Part shown: in pieces, positions 51,460-58,975 of the stretch | How positions within the stretch are numbered: position 1 is the stretch's first letter | Layout: each line of letters begins with the position of its first letter | DNA from: CAZPUS01 sp964589825 | GTDB lineage: Bacteria > Fibrobacterota > Chitinivibrionia > Chitinivibrionales > WJKA01 | Length of the DNA: 58,975 nucleotides | NCBI GenBank assembly: GCA_964589825.1 | Contig: CAZPUS010000018.1 | Span: 1 to 58,975, forward strand | Direction of reading: 5' to 3' | Position numbers and translations under genes: made by a program | The notes under the pieces: generated by a model | What the model was told of the DNA's origin: nothing | The model's database searches: none | The model's input: the letters and a program-made list of their open reading frames with translations, nothing else

Positions 51460-53934
51460 TTATTTACCCAGTTTTACCGTCTGTTGATGAATTTTCCTGC
51501 CATCGGCAACTATCTCTACAAAAAATACACCGTTACCCGTTTTCTTACCGTATCGATCGTATCCGCTCCATTTAAATGTCTTTACATTTGAACGTGTTTC
51601 CGAATAGATCTCCCGACCTGAAAAGGTATAGACAGTCAACCGTGCATTTGCAATACTGCGTTCAAAATCAATTGCCAAGCCGCTCAAAGACGACATCGTT
51701 CTGGCAGTGACAGGGTCTGTATAAGAAGGACCGGATTGCAAGCCGTATTGTTTTGTTGACGAGGTATATTCCTGATATAACGTTTCGACCTCATTGGCGG
51801 AAACAGCTCTCGTAATAATACCAACCTCATCGATGTACCCGATAAATCCATTTCCAATAAAAGTATGCATAGAAGCGGTTACGGTAAGATCCCCTGATAG
51901 TGTATTCGATTCAACTTGTGTACCGTTCAGGTATATCGTTCTTTGCCCTTCATTGAACGTTACTACACAATGATGCCATATATTTGCAGCTACCGCCTGA
52001 GAGGTGGCGAGATAATCGGTGCCGTCTGACGTCCGGATTCCGGTATTGAGACGATCGTCCGCAGAGGCGTCAATTCTGAACGGATGAATATATTCCCCTC
52101 TTTCTATAAGCCTCCCTGAAAGAGATCCAGTAAAGTAGAACCATAATGTTATGCTGAACTGCCCGGAGGTGTCGATACCGAATGGTGACACACCGACATC
52201 GACCGTATCGTTTCCATCAAAAGAAAGACAGCCCCCTCTTATTCCTGTCTCATTCCAGGTGGCACCTGATATGATTCCGTCATTATTGTTTCCTGATGCA
52301 TCGGCAGCCACATTTCCTGTGCCGGTTTCAAAATTCCATAACCCGGCAAAATCGATATTTTCAAATAGAAAGCTTGCTGACTCTGCAGGATCGCATTGAT
52401 TACCATACAAATCGGATATATTCTGCATAGTTACGGTATACCGTACACCATCCATCATAGCTTCATCAAGTACCAGCATAACCGTGGTATGCGCGGAACC
52501 GACTTCCACACTATTTACACCCGATATGTTCGATACTGAATAATTTGCGACCGTTGCAGCACTCGAGGAATCTATTTTTTCACTAAATTCCAGGTGGATT
52601 TCGGTATCGTTGACTGCAATGGCGGAGACAATAGCGGGTCCGGTTTCATCCTGTATAATCGTGAAATCTGCAGACGTGATAGAACTGGCTGTCAAACCGT
52701 CTTTAAATCCCCGTACCTTGAGAGTCGCACTAGTGGTCAGAAAAAAGGGCTGTTGATAATGCTCTGAATTCTGATCAGGATCTTCACCAATAACGGAATA
52801 GTAGAGATCGGCATCGACAGTCGATACGTCGAGCGTGACCTCGACCTGTTCGACATATTCACCTCCATCTGGTGTAATAACCGGTGGAGCCACCTGAGTG
52901 GCAGGCTCTGCGTTACCATCCCATCCTGCAATTCGTGCAAGCATCCACCAAAGGCCTTTGGCAAGAAGCACGCAGCCCTGCTGAGAAATATGAGATCCAC
53001 CATCTCCCCCATCGTAGCCGGTCCCGCCGGTTGCCAGATCGGGATCACCAATCTGATAGGTATGACCATTCCACGTTGTAGTATATTGGGCCCCGTTGTC
53101 CCAGCAAAGTATATCGGCATAATCAAGAAGCACTCCGCCGTTTGTTCTTACATAGGAGCGCAATGCCTCATGTTTGAGGTAGCGCTGATAACCGGACTCA
53201 CCGGAATACCCGTCAACCGGTCCTGTAGTATATATAGTAGTAATGGATGATACCGTATTATTGTATTCTTCCACCGCACCTATGTACGTCTGCAGGCATA
53301 CCGCATTGCCTGTTTCCACACTGTCTTCATAATCGATACCCCACCGCAAATCCCCAGATGGACCACCGACGGTAGAACCGGCCCACCTGCATCCATAAAC
53401 AGGATCGGCCGCTCCGCCAACGTTGTTGTGCCATGTTAAATCCCAACACCAGCCGAACCCGAATACTATCCGCCCTGAATAGTTATTCGCCGTATACGTA
53501 AGCCCTGTCTTCATATCCTCAATCGCACTCTGACTTGTAAAGAATTCTTCTTCGCCACATCCCCAGTATTCCCAGGAATTGCCATGCCTGTAATTGCGCG
53601 ATGCGCGCAGATATGAGCCGGTATGTGACTCCGGCGCTTGTCGATCACTTCCCCAGATCACGTTTACTGCATAACGGGAATCTTCACTTTCCAGTAAGTC
53701 AAGGCCGTAGTGATACGCTCTGCCGTGAGATTCCCCCGGAAGTATAAGCAGCATGCTCTTGACACTGTCGATATATTCTGCGGGAATATCCTCGAATGCA
53801 TCTATTACGGTATGATCGGCGATGATCTGTCCCTGCATGCGAAAACAAAGCATGCACACAACGATAACAATGATCCGGGGAAACATTCGCCGGATTGTTT
53901 CTATGTGTCTCATATCAGTAACCGTGTCAGTCAT
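51460..53934 (-). CDS. Large secreted multidomain protein: SGNH-like, CHB_HEX_C-like, Ig-like, LamG, sorting tail
   Basis: 824 aa. AAAGGAG lies six bases before the ATG. The signal helix is at about 18-36. Residues 45-340 are SGNH-like (LLILPGESHGRAYHYG with S69, then DGGSHISQQG with D311/H315). About 345-430 resembles the chitobiase C-terminal fold (TPDGGEYVEQVEVTLDVST). Next come an Ig-like domain (VNDTEIHLEFSEKIDSSSA) and a LamG/concanavalin-like domain at about 528-730 (LWNFETGTGNVAADASGNNNDGIISG). A FlgD-like sorting tail is at about 755-824 (YDRYGKKTGNGVFFVEI). It probably acts on or binds polysaccharide at the cell surface. The catalytic role is inferred. Confidence 0.85.
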   Translation of the reverse strand: MTDTVTDMRHIETIRRMFPRIIVIVVCMLCFRMQGQIIADHTVIDAFEDIPAEYIDSVKSMLLILPGESHGRAYHYGLDLLESEDSRYAVNVIWGSDRQAPESHTGSYLRASRNYRHGNSWEYWGCGEEEFFTSQSAIEDMKTGLTYTANNYSGRIVFGFGWCWDLTWHNNVGGAADPVYGCRWAGSTVGGPSGDLRWGIDYEDSVETGNAVCLQTYIGAVEEYNNTVSSITTIYTTGPVDGYSGESGYQRYLKHEALRSYVRTNGGVLLDYADILCWDNGAQYTTTWNGHTYQIGDPDLATGGTGYDGGDGGSHISQQGCVLLAKGLWWMLARIAGWDGNAEPATQVAPPVITPDGGEYVEQVEVTLDVSTVDADLYYSVIGEDPDQNSEHYQQPFFLTTSATLKVRGFKDGLTASSITSADFTIIQDETGPAIVSAIAVNDTEIHLEFSEKIDSSSAATVANYSVSNISGVNSVEVGSAHTTVMLVLDEAMMDGVRYTVTMQNISDLYGNQCDPAESASFLFENIDFAGLWNFETGTGNVAADASGNNNDGIISGATWNETGIRGGCLSFDGNDTVDVGVSPFGIDTSGQFSITLWFYFTGSLSGRLIERGEYIHPFRIDASADDRLNTGIRTSDGTDYLATSQAVAANIWHHCVVTFNEGQRTIYLNGTQVESNTLSGDLTVTASMHTFIGNGFIGYIDEVGIITRAVSANEVETLYQEYTSSTKQYGLQSGPSYTDPVTARTMSSLSGLAIDFERSIANARLTVYTFSGREIYSETRSNVKTFKWSGYDRYGKKTGNGVFFVEIVADGRKIHQQTVKLGK

Positions 53935-54051
53935 ATCTCACTCCTTTGGCAATAACTAAACCAACGCCTGGTATCGCATACTTTTATCATACATTCAATG
54001 TATGCATTATACAAATAAAAAAAGATTGCAAATAGAGCTTTTTGGCTCAGG

Positions 54052-55128
54052 TTAAAGATCATTTCCGTCGCCCTGCGTAAAATACCATGCATCTTTTTCA
54101 TATATTGACCGGTATGATGATTCAGGAGAAAGTACGCATTTCAGTTTTTTCCTGTTTCGTGATATACCGTTACGGACATACAATGCATGAAGCGCAGAAT
54201 TTTCTATCACCCATGTCTGAACGACGTCACATTTTTCATTAATAAGATACGATATCCCATAACGAATCATTTCTGATGCAGCTTCATCGCTATAAAAAAC
54301 CATATCCATAAATTCACCGACTTTGAGAAACTTTCTCGTTACCGTTTTCAGTACGAGGATACCGATTAGCGTCTCTCCTTTATAAAAAGCACGCATAATA
54401 TAATCGTCCGGATTATCCGCATATCTCCAATTCATATACAAAGCGTCTCGTTTAAGGATCACTTTCTCCTTTTTGCACATTGCCCAGAGCCGGTCCATTT
54501 CAGATCCAAATCGAGAAATATGCTTTACATCAAATGCGTGCCTTTTTTCAGCGAAAAGATTGTCTCGAATAAAAAATGCCGCATCGGCGACTAAACCCGC
54601 CGAAAGACGAAGTAATGGGTTTACCTTCATACTTTTCAGTACATTCCCCGGTTTTATTATCCTTGCGATATAAAGCAATTCGAATTTTTCTTCATACATC
54701 CACTTATGTATAAAAATCGGATAAGAATTTTTTGAAGGAGTAACATACCAGGTAGTTATTCCCTGTTCCCGCGCTTGTTGCGATACATAGCCGACCAGTT
54801 TCTTCATCAACCCCATCCCCTGATATGCCGGATGTGTAAACATATCCATGGTCTTGCCGATGATAACCTCTCGTCCCTCTATATAAAATCGTTTAGGAGC
54901 TATTGCAAACGACGCAACAATTTTTCCTTTATGCAGTGCACCCCATACGATCGCTTTGCCGGCAGGATTTTTTATATATATCCAGTCGTAATAATCTGCG
55001 GCTGTTGAACGCAGCCAATAGCCATCTTCAGGTTTTACAGCCATACTTCGGATAAGATTAGATACCTCGACCAGGTCTTTTTCATGAAGCTGCCTGTATT
55101 CTATCTCTATGCTGTTCAATTGGAGCAT
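54052..55128 (-). CDS. GNAT-family acyltransferase (FemAB/PEP-CTERM-locus type)
   Basis: 358 aa soluble protein. The N-terminal half has a GNAT acetyl-CoA site, MDMFTHPAYQGMGLMKKLVGYVSQQA (the Q-x-x-G-x-G form), with the preceding strand GKIVASFAIAPKRFYIEG. The C-terminal half (DDYIMRAFYKGETLIGILVLK onward) looks like a second GNAT fold, as in FemAB-type peptidyl transferases. Proteins of this shape are common in surface polysaccharide loci, where they N-acylate an amino sugar. Its TAA directly adjoins a CCTGAGCC sequence that resembles a repeat end. Confidence 0.8.
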   Translation of the reverse strand: MLQLNSIEIEYRQLHEKDLVEVSNLIRSMAVKPEDGYWLRSTAADYYDWIYIKNPAGKAIVWGALHKGKIVASFAIAPKRFYIEGREVIIGKTMDMFTHPAYQGMGLMKKLVGYVSQQAREQGITTWYVTPSKNSYPIFIHKWMYEEKFELLYIARIIKPGNVLKSMKVNPLLRLSAGLVADAAFFIRDNLFAEKRHAFDVKHISRFGSEMDRLWAMCKKEKVILKRDALYMNWRYADNPDDYIMRAFYKGETLIGILVLKTVTRKFLKVGEFMDMVFYSDEAASEMIRYGISYLINEKCDVVQTWVIENSALHALYVRNGISRNRKKLKCVLSPESSYRSIYEKDAWYFTQGDGNDL

Positions 55129-55350
55129 CCATTTGTTAAGCGATATAAATCGCTCGGCTTAGGTTTTACGGCAAGTGAGTTCCATCGTTACTTCGTCAAG
55201 ATTACACACATTACATGGCCTAATCCTGGCTGCAGGTAAAAATATGGTGCTTTGTAGCAACTGGAGAACGCCTCCCCCACATTTATTTCACGAATATCAT
55301 TGATCCAATGCCCCATAGACCAGCACAAGTTCAATTGCCGTAGTACGGTG
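55129..55350. other. Intergenic region between the GNAT and the 600-residue secreted protein genes
   Basis: 222 bases with no credible gene. ATCGCTCGGCTTAGGTTTT at about 55149-55167 resembles a single end of the repeat family. Confidence 0.4.
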
Positions 55351-57129
55351 TCATCGCGGACCGAAACAAAAGGCATAATTACCCTGATTGTCATTATCTG
55401 TAATTGACACTATATATACGCCATTTGCCGGTATACCGCTTAATTTAAAGGTGAGCCACCCTTCACGCCTATCGGTCTGAACCGACTCGATAATACGTCC
55501 GCGCATGGTAAAAAACGATATTTCGGGTAGTAGGCCGGATGAAAAGCCATTTTTATGTATATGCACGTAATTTTTCTTTCGATAATATACAAACGAATCT
55601 TCGATAGTCTTCGACCCGTTTCGATATACATCCGGTTCTTTATACGATGAATTGCCACAATCGTCAGGGCAGGTTATTTCGTTTTCAACCGGTTCCTGAC
55701 ACACGCCATCGCCACAACTTGTGGATACAGGGGCACGATATTCATTCCATAGTGCGTCAACGAAATAGACTGTCGATGTACGCTGATTGGGATCTATCGA
55801 ATAGGTGCGGATATCGTCGGGATCGCTGGTGTCACAATGGATATCTTTCAGTTTTTCCAATTCATCCTCATTGTAGGTTTCGACCATCCAGCGATCCACA
55901 TAATCCAGAAATGCCGGGTCCCAGTATTGCGTCGCATCCATCATGTGCATGGTAAGCGCCTGAGCAACATAGCAGATCGAGCTGCTCGATCTGCGATAAT
56001 TTTCCGAACGACACCCCCCGAGATCGGTTCCGGGCCTTATAACCGACCAGTTTTCCGGCTGCACATGCTCATAATCCCGGCACCATTGGCCATCACGATA
56101 CCACAGATTCCCAAACAGCACTTTGGGGCCACTCCAGCAGGGAACACCTCGCTTGGGAAAACCCCAGTAATCAACTTCCGGAAGAATCGAGTCGTTGTAG
56201 TAATACGTCTGCTGTTCTTCCTGACTACAGCAATCTATGGATTTCATACTGTCATTATCGAAAAAGACCCCGGTGGCTACTATTGCGTATTTTCTCCCGC
56301 TTCCCTGTCCGTCGGATGCCTGCCAGAGGCAGCTGTCCTGTAATGCGACCCCATAATAATCTATCCCGATTTGAAGCACATGTATCAATAGCGAGTCATA
56401 GTCCTGATTCGTATTTGTCAGCAATAGTGAAACCGCCGTTCCATACAAATCCGCTGATTCCCTTGCATAAGTAGGCATGTTGTTATACGGCCTGGTCTGT
56501 CGATACCTTCCTCCGTAGGCCTGATGATGATCCAGCCATACTTTGCGGGTCGCTGCTGCCAGCTCCCTGCTGTCAGGCAAATGCTGCTCGATTGTGTAGG
56601 TACCTCTTCGCGTCTCAAGGTTATCAGGCGGTGCAGCGAAAGACTTGACAAGAGTATGCATGATTCCGGAATAGCGATACATCGGTTTTATTCCGTCACA
56701 ATAGGGCGGCCTGAATGCATCGGAAGCCGGTACAGTATCAAGTATCGTCAACACTGCCGCCACCTCGAGCATCGGACGTGTATCGTTTTGACTGATTGTC
56801 GACACGAGACTCGACACCCCGCTGACTGTGAGTGGAAATACCGCCCGTTCACTCTCTTCATAGTACATACCCCGGGTATCGTAGCCATGTTTTCGAGGAA
56901 CAGGATCCAGTGTGGACCCGTTTCCTTCTCCATCAAACGACGGCGTGACAGAATCTATTATGACCGGACCCAGTACCCAGTAGTCTCCGTTGACGAACTG
57001 CCCTGATTCGTAAGTCGAATCGAAGTACCAGGTAATACCATATTGAGAAAGGCTGGAAACATCCGCCACACTCATAACGTGTGTCAAACACATAATCGAC
57101 AACATTGACGATATCATATACCACTTCAT
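55351..57129 (-). CDS. Secreted protein of unknown function with CGDGVC-type motif and sorting tail
   Basis: 592 aa from ATG 57129; GAGGGGGGGG lies just upstream, and an earlier start adds eight residues. The signal peptide is at about 1-22. A long central region (about 100-460) is rich in Trp, Tyr and Cys (WSGPKVLFGNLWYRDGQWCRDYE, HMMDATQYWDPAFLDYVDRWM). A cysteine knot-like motif (CGDGVCQEPVENEITCPDDC) lies at about 475-495. The tail (EISFFTMRGRIIESVQTD ... IPANGVYIVSI) is a sorting-type domain. I do not recognise an enzyme family; helical Trp/His-rich segments would fit an alpha/alpha-barrel polysaccharide lyase or hydrolase but this is a guess. Confidence 0.75.
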   Translation of the reverse strand: MKWYMISSMLSIMCLTHVMSVADVSSLSQYGITWYFDSTYESGQFVNGDYWVLGPVIIDSVTPSFDGEGNGSTLDPVPRKHGYDTRGMYYEESERAVFPLTVSGVSSLVSTISQNDTRPMLEVAAVLTILDTVPASDAFRPPYCDGIKPMYRYSGIMHTLVKSFAAPPDNLETRRGTYTIEQHLPDSRELAAATRKVWLDHHQAYGGRYRQTRPYNNMPTYARESADLYGTAVSLLLTNTNQDYDSLLIHVLQIGIDYYGVALQDSCLWQASDGQGSGRKYAIVATGVFFDNDSMKSIDCCSQEEQQTYYYNDSILPEVDYWGFPKRGVPCWSGPKVLFGNLWYRDGQWCRDYEHVQPENWSVIRPGTDLGGCRSENYRRSSSSICYVAQALTMHMMDATQYWDPAFLDYVDRWMVETYNEDELEKLKDIHCDTSDPDDIRTYSIDPNQRTSTVYFVDALWNEYRAPVSTSCGDGVCQEPVENEITCPDDCGNSSYKEPDVYRNGSKTIEDSFVYYRKKNYVHIHKNGFSSGLLPEISFFTMRGRIIESVQTDRREGWLTFKLSGIPANGVYIVSITDNDNQGNYAFCFGPR

Positions 57130-57223
57130 TTTTACCCCCCCCTCATGGTTCAATGCATAACTCGTATACAGCCCTGATTGTATTATACATTCCGGTTACC
57201 ATGGTGTCAATTGCTGACTCACT

Positions 57224-58150
57224 TTATATCCGGTTAAAAAGCAGCCACCGTAACCCGGCGAGATTATTATGGTATTTTCTTTTCACCTCTTCACGATGGG
57301 TAACCCTCACAGAGATGCCATAGTATAATGCACGCAACGTAAGCTGAGTCGAAATCAAAAGTGCGTATATTACTACAATTGGAGGAGAAAAATGCTTTTT
57401 CCAGTATTGATAATCAGCCCTGACAAGCTGAATAAAAAACTTTTTCGGTTGTGCTTTTGAGCTGCCTCCCCCATAATGAACGGACTTCAAACCTGCATGA
57501 TACACAATTCTCCATCCTGCATCGTGTATTCTTTTACACCAATCCGTATCTTCTGCATAAAAAAAGAATCTTTCATCGAGCTTACCGACCTTATCCACTG
57601 CCAGTTTAGAGACCATCAAAAAACAACCTGACAGCACGTGGGCATCATGTAATTTGTTATACGATACAGAAGGCAATGTACGACCGGAAAAAAAACTCAC
57701 ATTTTTGAAAAGTGACGATATAAAAAAAGCATCACAGAAGCAATTCCACAGGTTGGGGAATTTTCTGCAGTTGTATCTGATATGACCGTCACCGTCAACA
57801 GTTAAAGGCGCAAGTGCACCTGTATCTGAATTTTTATCCATAAACGCAACCATTTTGTCTAGACATCCGTCACGCACCACGATGTCTGTATTCATCAGGC
57901 ATATATACCTCCCGTTGCTTTTATCAATCCCGATGTTATTCGCTTTCGCGAAACCGAGGTTCTGCGTATTCTCCAGCACAACGACATCGGGGATGTGTTT
58001 CCTCACCGCCTCAACCGAACCGTCTTTGGAATCATTATCAGATACGATAATCTCATACGAAATCCTTCGTGTCTCTTTTTTAATGGATTTGATACATTCC
58101 AGAAGCAGGTCTCTGGTATTGAAATTTACAATAATGACGGATAAATCCAT
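57224..58150 (-). CDS. Family 2 glycosyltransferase (rhamnosyltransferase-like)
   Basis: 308 aa. The GT2 core starts LSVIIVNFNTRDLLLECIKSI; the nucleotide-binding aspartates are in VSDNDSKDGSVEAV and the DxD-equivalent is CLMNTDIVV. GRYICLMNTD and HVLSGCFLMV, with YAEDTDWCKRIHDAGWRIVY, match dTDP-Rha-type transferases such as WbbL. A C-terminal hydrophobic stretch (VVIYALLISTQLTLRALYYG) may bind the membrane. It probably uses the dTDP-sugar made by the rfb genes in this locus. It is 39 bases downstream of the XAT acyltransferase gene. Confidence 0.92.
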   Translation of the reverse strand: MDLSVIIVNFNTRDLLLECIKSIKKETRRISYEIIVSDNDSKDGSVEAVRKHIPDVVVLENTQNLGFAKANNIGIDKSNGRYICLMNTDIVVRDGCLDKMVAFMDKNSDTGALAPLTVDGDGHIRYNCRKFPNLWNCFCDAFFISSLFKNVSFFSGRTLPSVSYNKLHDAHVLSGCFLMVSKLAVDKVGKLDERFFFYAEDTDWCKRIHDAGWRIVYHAGLKSVHYGGGSSKAQPKKFFIQLVRADYQYWKKHFSPPIVVIYALLISTQLTLRALYYGISVRVTHREEVKRKYHNNLAGLRWLLFNRI

Positions 58151-58188
58151 ATTTTTTTATAAACCGGATTTCAGTTTACCGATTCGGT

Positions 58189-58923
58189 TTATTGCGCAAC
58201 ATACGGTCTACTGAATTCTTTAATCTGTTTTTTCAAATCGTCTATCGAATGCTCCCACCATTTGGAATCGAGTAATTCAACGATCACCTCTTTTGGGAAC
58301 CGATATCGAACAATGCGCGCCGGATTGCCGACCACAACTGCATATGGGGGTATATCCTTGTTCACCACCGCTCCTGCTGCCACTACCGCACCGGTACCTA
58401 TTTCAGTCACATTCGGAAAAATGACAGCACTTTCGCCTATCCACACATCATTGCCTATCTTCAAGGGAATAAATTCCACCGGATCACGTGGTGCATAACC
58501 GAGTGAAGGGTTGAAAAAGAACGCATGTGTTGATTTAAACTCCATGGGATGATTACGATTAAAACAACGAGAGGTCCGTGCAATTGAGCAGTATCTGCCA
58601 ACGGATGTGTACTTATCGAAATTACCGCACGAAAAAACGCCTCCATGAGTATACATACCTACATCGATCTTATGATAATGGGAAAAAATGTCGCGTAACG
58701 TTGTCGAATAAAATTCCCCATTTTCCATTTTATTTATGCGACCGATAATAAAACGGCGCAAGCGAAAATTATTTCGCGCGTACATCTTGAATAAAAGCGC
58801 TCTGAACATGAGCATTACCTCATTCGGTGGTGATTTTGCGGTGTGAAATAGTTCCTTTGTACAATTCTTCTCAACGTCCCAAAAAATGAACGAATTTTTT
58901 CCCGGAATGAAATCTTTTTCCAA
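58189..58923 (-). CDS. Left-handed beta-helix acyltransferase (XAT type), possibly N-terminally altered
   Basis: 244 aa. The beta-helix region runs from about 90: FDKYTSVGRYCSIARTSRCF, then FIPLKIGNDVWIGESAVIFPNVTEIGTGAVVAAGAVVNKDIPPYAVVVGNP. The active-site loop NRNHPMEFKSTHAFFFNP contains the catalytic His. It is a distant paralogue of the acyltransferase at 48208-48795. The frame can only start with TTG 58923 (an upstream stop in frame and no ribosome site) or with an ATG near residue 37; the first 90 residues are not part of the core. It is the first visible gene of the leftward locus; more may lie beyond the window. Confidence 0.85.
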   Translation of the reverse strand: MEKDFIPGKNSFIFWDVEKNCTKELFHTAKSPPNEVMLMFRALLFKMYARNNFRLRRFIIGRINKMENGEFYSTTLRDIFSHYHKIDVGMYTHGGVFSCGNFDKYTSVGRYCSIARTSRCFNRNHPMEFKSTHAFFFNPSLGYAPRDPVEFIPLKIGNDVWIGESAVIFPNVTEIGTGAVVAAGAVVNKDIPPYAVVVGNPARIVRYRFPKEVIVELLDSKWWEHSIDDLKKQIKEFSRPYVAQ

Positions 58924-58975
58924 TTGTAAAACAGATTAAAGCCCCTATACACAGGTGTCGGCAGACCACATGCCC

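Noticed and set aside
54040..54056. Solitary repeat end (GGCTCAGGTTAA) at the GNAT stop codon
   Set aside because: Only about 12 bases match; too short to call a separate repeat copy.
55149..55167. Solitary repeat end (CGCTCGGCTTAGGTT)
   Set aside because: The match is limited to the terminus with no arm or centre; kept as a note only.
1..58975. CRISPR array, tRNA or rRNA gene, integrase or transposase
   Set aside because: None was seen on reading either strand; the only dispersed elements are the non-coding palindromic repeats.

Overview
The window is a Gram-negative bacterial chromosome segment of moderate GC, probably from a draft or metagenome assembly because a run of exactly 100 N (18770-18869) interrupts one gene. 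The Kdo transferase gene, polysaccharide export lipoprotein, exosortase and beta-barrel candidate indicate an outer membrane. Three secreted proteins end in beta-rich tails like the C-terminal sorting domains of the Fibrobacterota/Bacteroidota (FCB) group. With the single-chain glycyl-tRNA synthetase and DUF4321 protein this suggests Fibrobacterota/Chitinivibrionia or a near relative. That placement is inference.

Layout. 1-1900: a partial unknown gene, a small FlgM-like gene and long non-coding stretches with repeats. 1.9-17.4 kb: mostly housekeeping genes: HD-GYP-like protein, trpS, phosphoglucomutase, membrane Ser/Thr kinase, pepD, purC, then a tight glyQS-ddl-tsaB-barrel-nth operon and a secreted SGNH/CE2-like esterase. 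17.5-21.8 kb: a two-gene operon of a PilZ-PilZ-methyltransferase and a membrane histidine kinase-receiver-histidine kinase protein. 22-34.9 kb: DUF362-ferredoxin protein, then a long leftward series: solute-binding lipoprotein, pheA, NlpC/P60, gatA, DUF4321, HtrA, truA, holA, a waaA interrupted by two nonsense codons, a receiver-GGDEF protein and a CoA-binding protein. 35-39.3 kb: ROK kinase and a polysaccharide export operon (Wza-like, Wzz-like, BY-kinase). 39.4-58.9 kb: sixteen leftward genes forming an exosortase-linked surface polysaccharide locus: PrsR-like regulator, exosortase, rfbA-B-C, nadE, asnB-type amidotransferase, acyl carrier protein, acyltransferases, SGNH proteins, AMP ligase, two large secreted proteins, GNAT protein and GT2.

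The strongest candidate for an undescribed system is 17501-21789. The methyltransferase carries the features of proteins annotated as 3-hydroxypalmitate methyl ester synthases (PhcB family). Its 4-bp-overlapping partner has the domain order of Ralstonia PhcS followed by PhcR, joined in one polypeptide. This would be a compact fatty-acid-ester quorum-sensing module, with PilZ-like domains on the synthase that could tie it to c-di-GMP. The window also encodes a GGDEF protein with an intact I-site and an HD-GYP relative with a damaged HD motif.

The second striking feature is a family of intergenic, imperfectly palindromic repeats, about 160-170 bp when complete, with ends like AACCTGAATTGAGCGG and a conserved CAAC-CTT-GTTG tip. 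At least a dozen full, short or half copies are scattered across the window. They often abut or supply the stop codon of the neighbouring gene.
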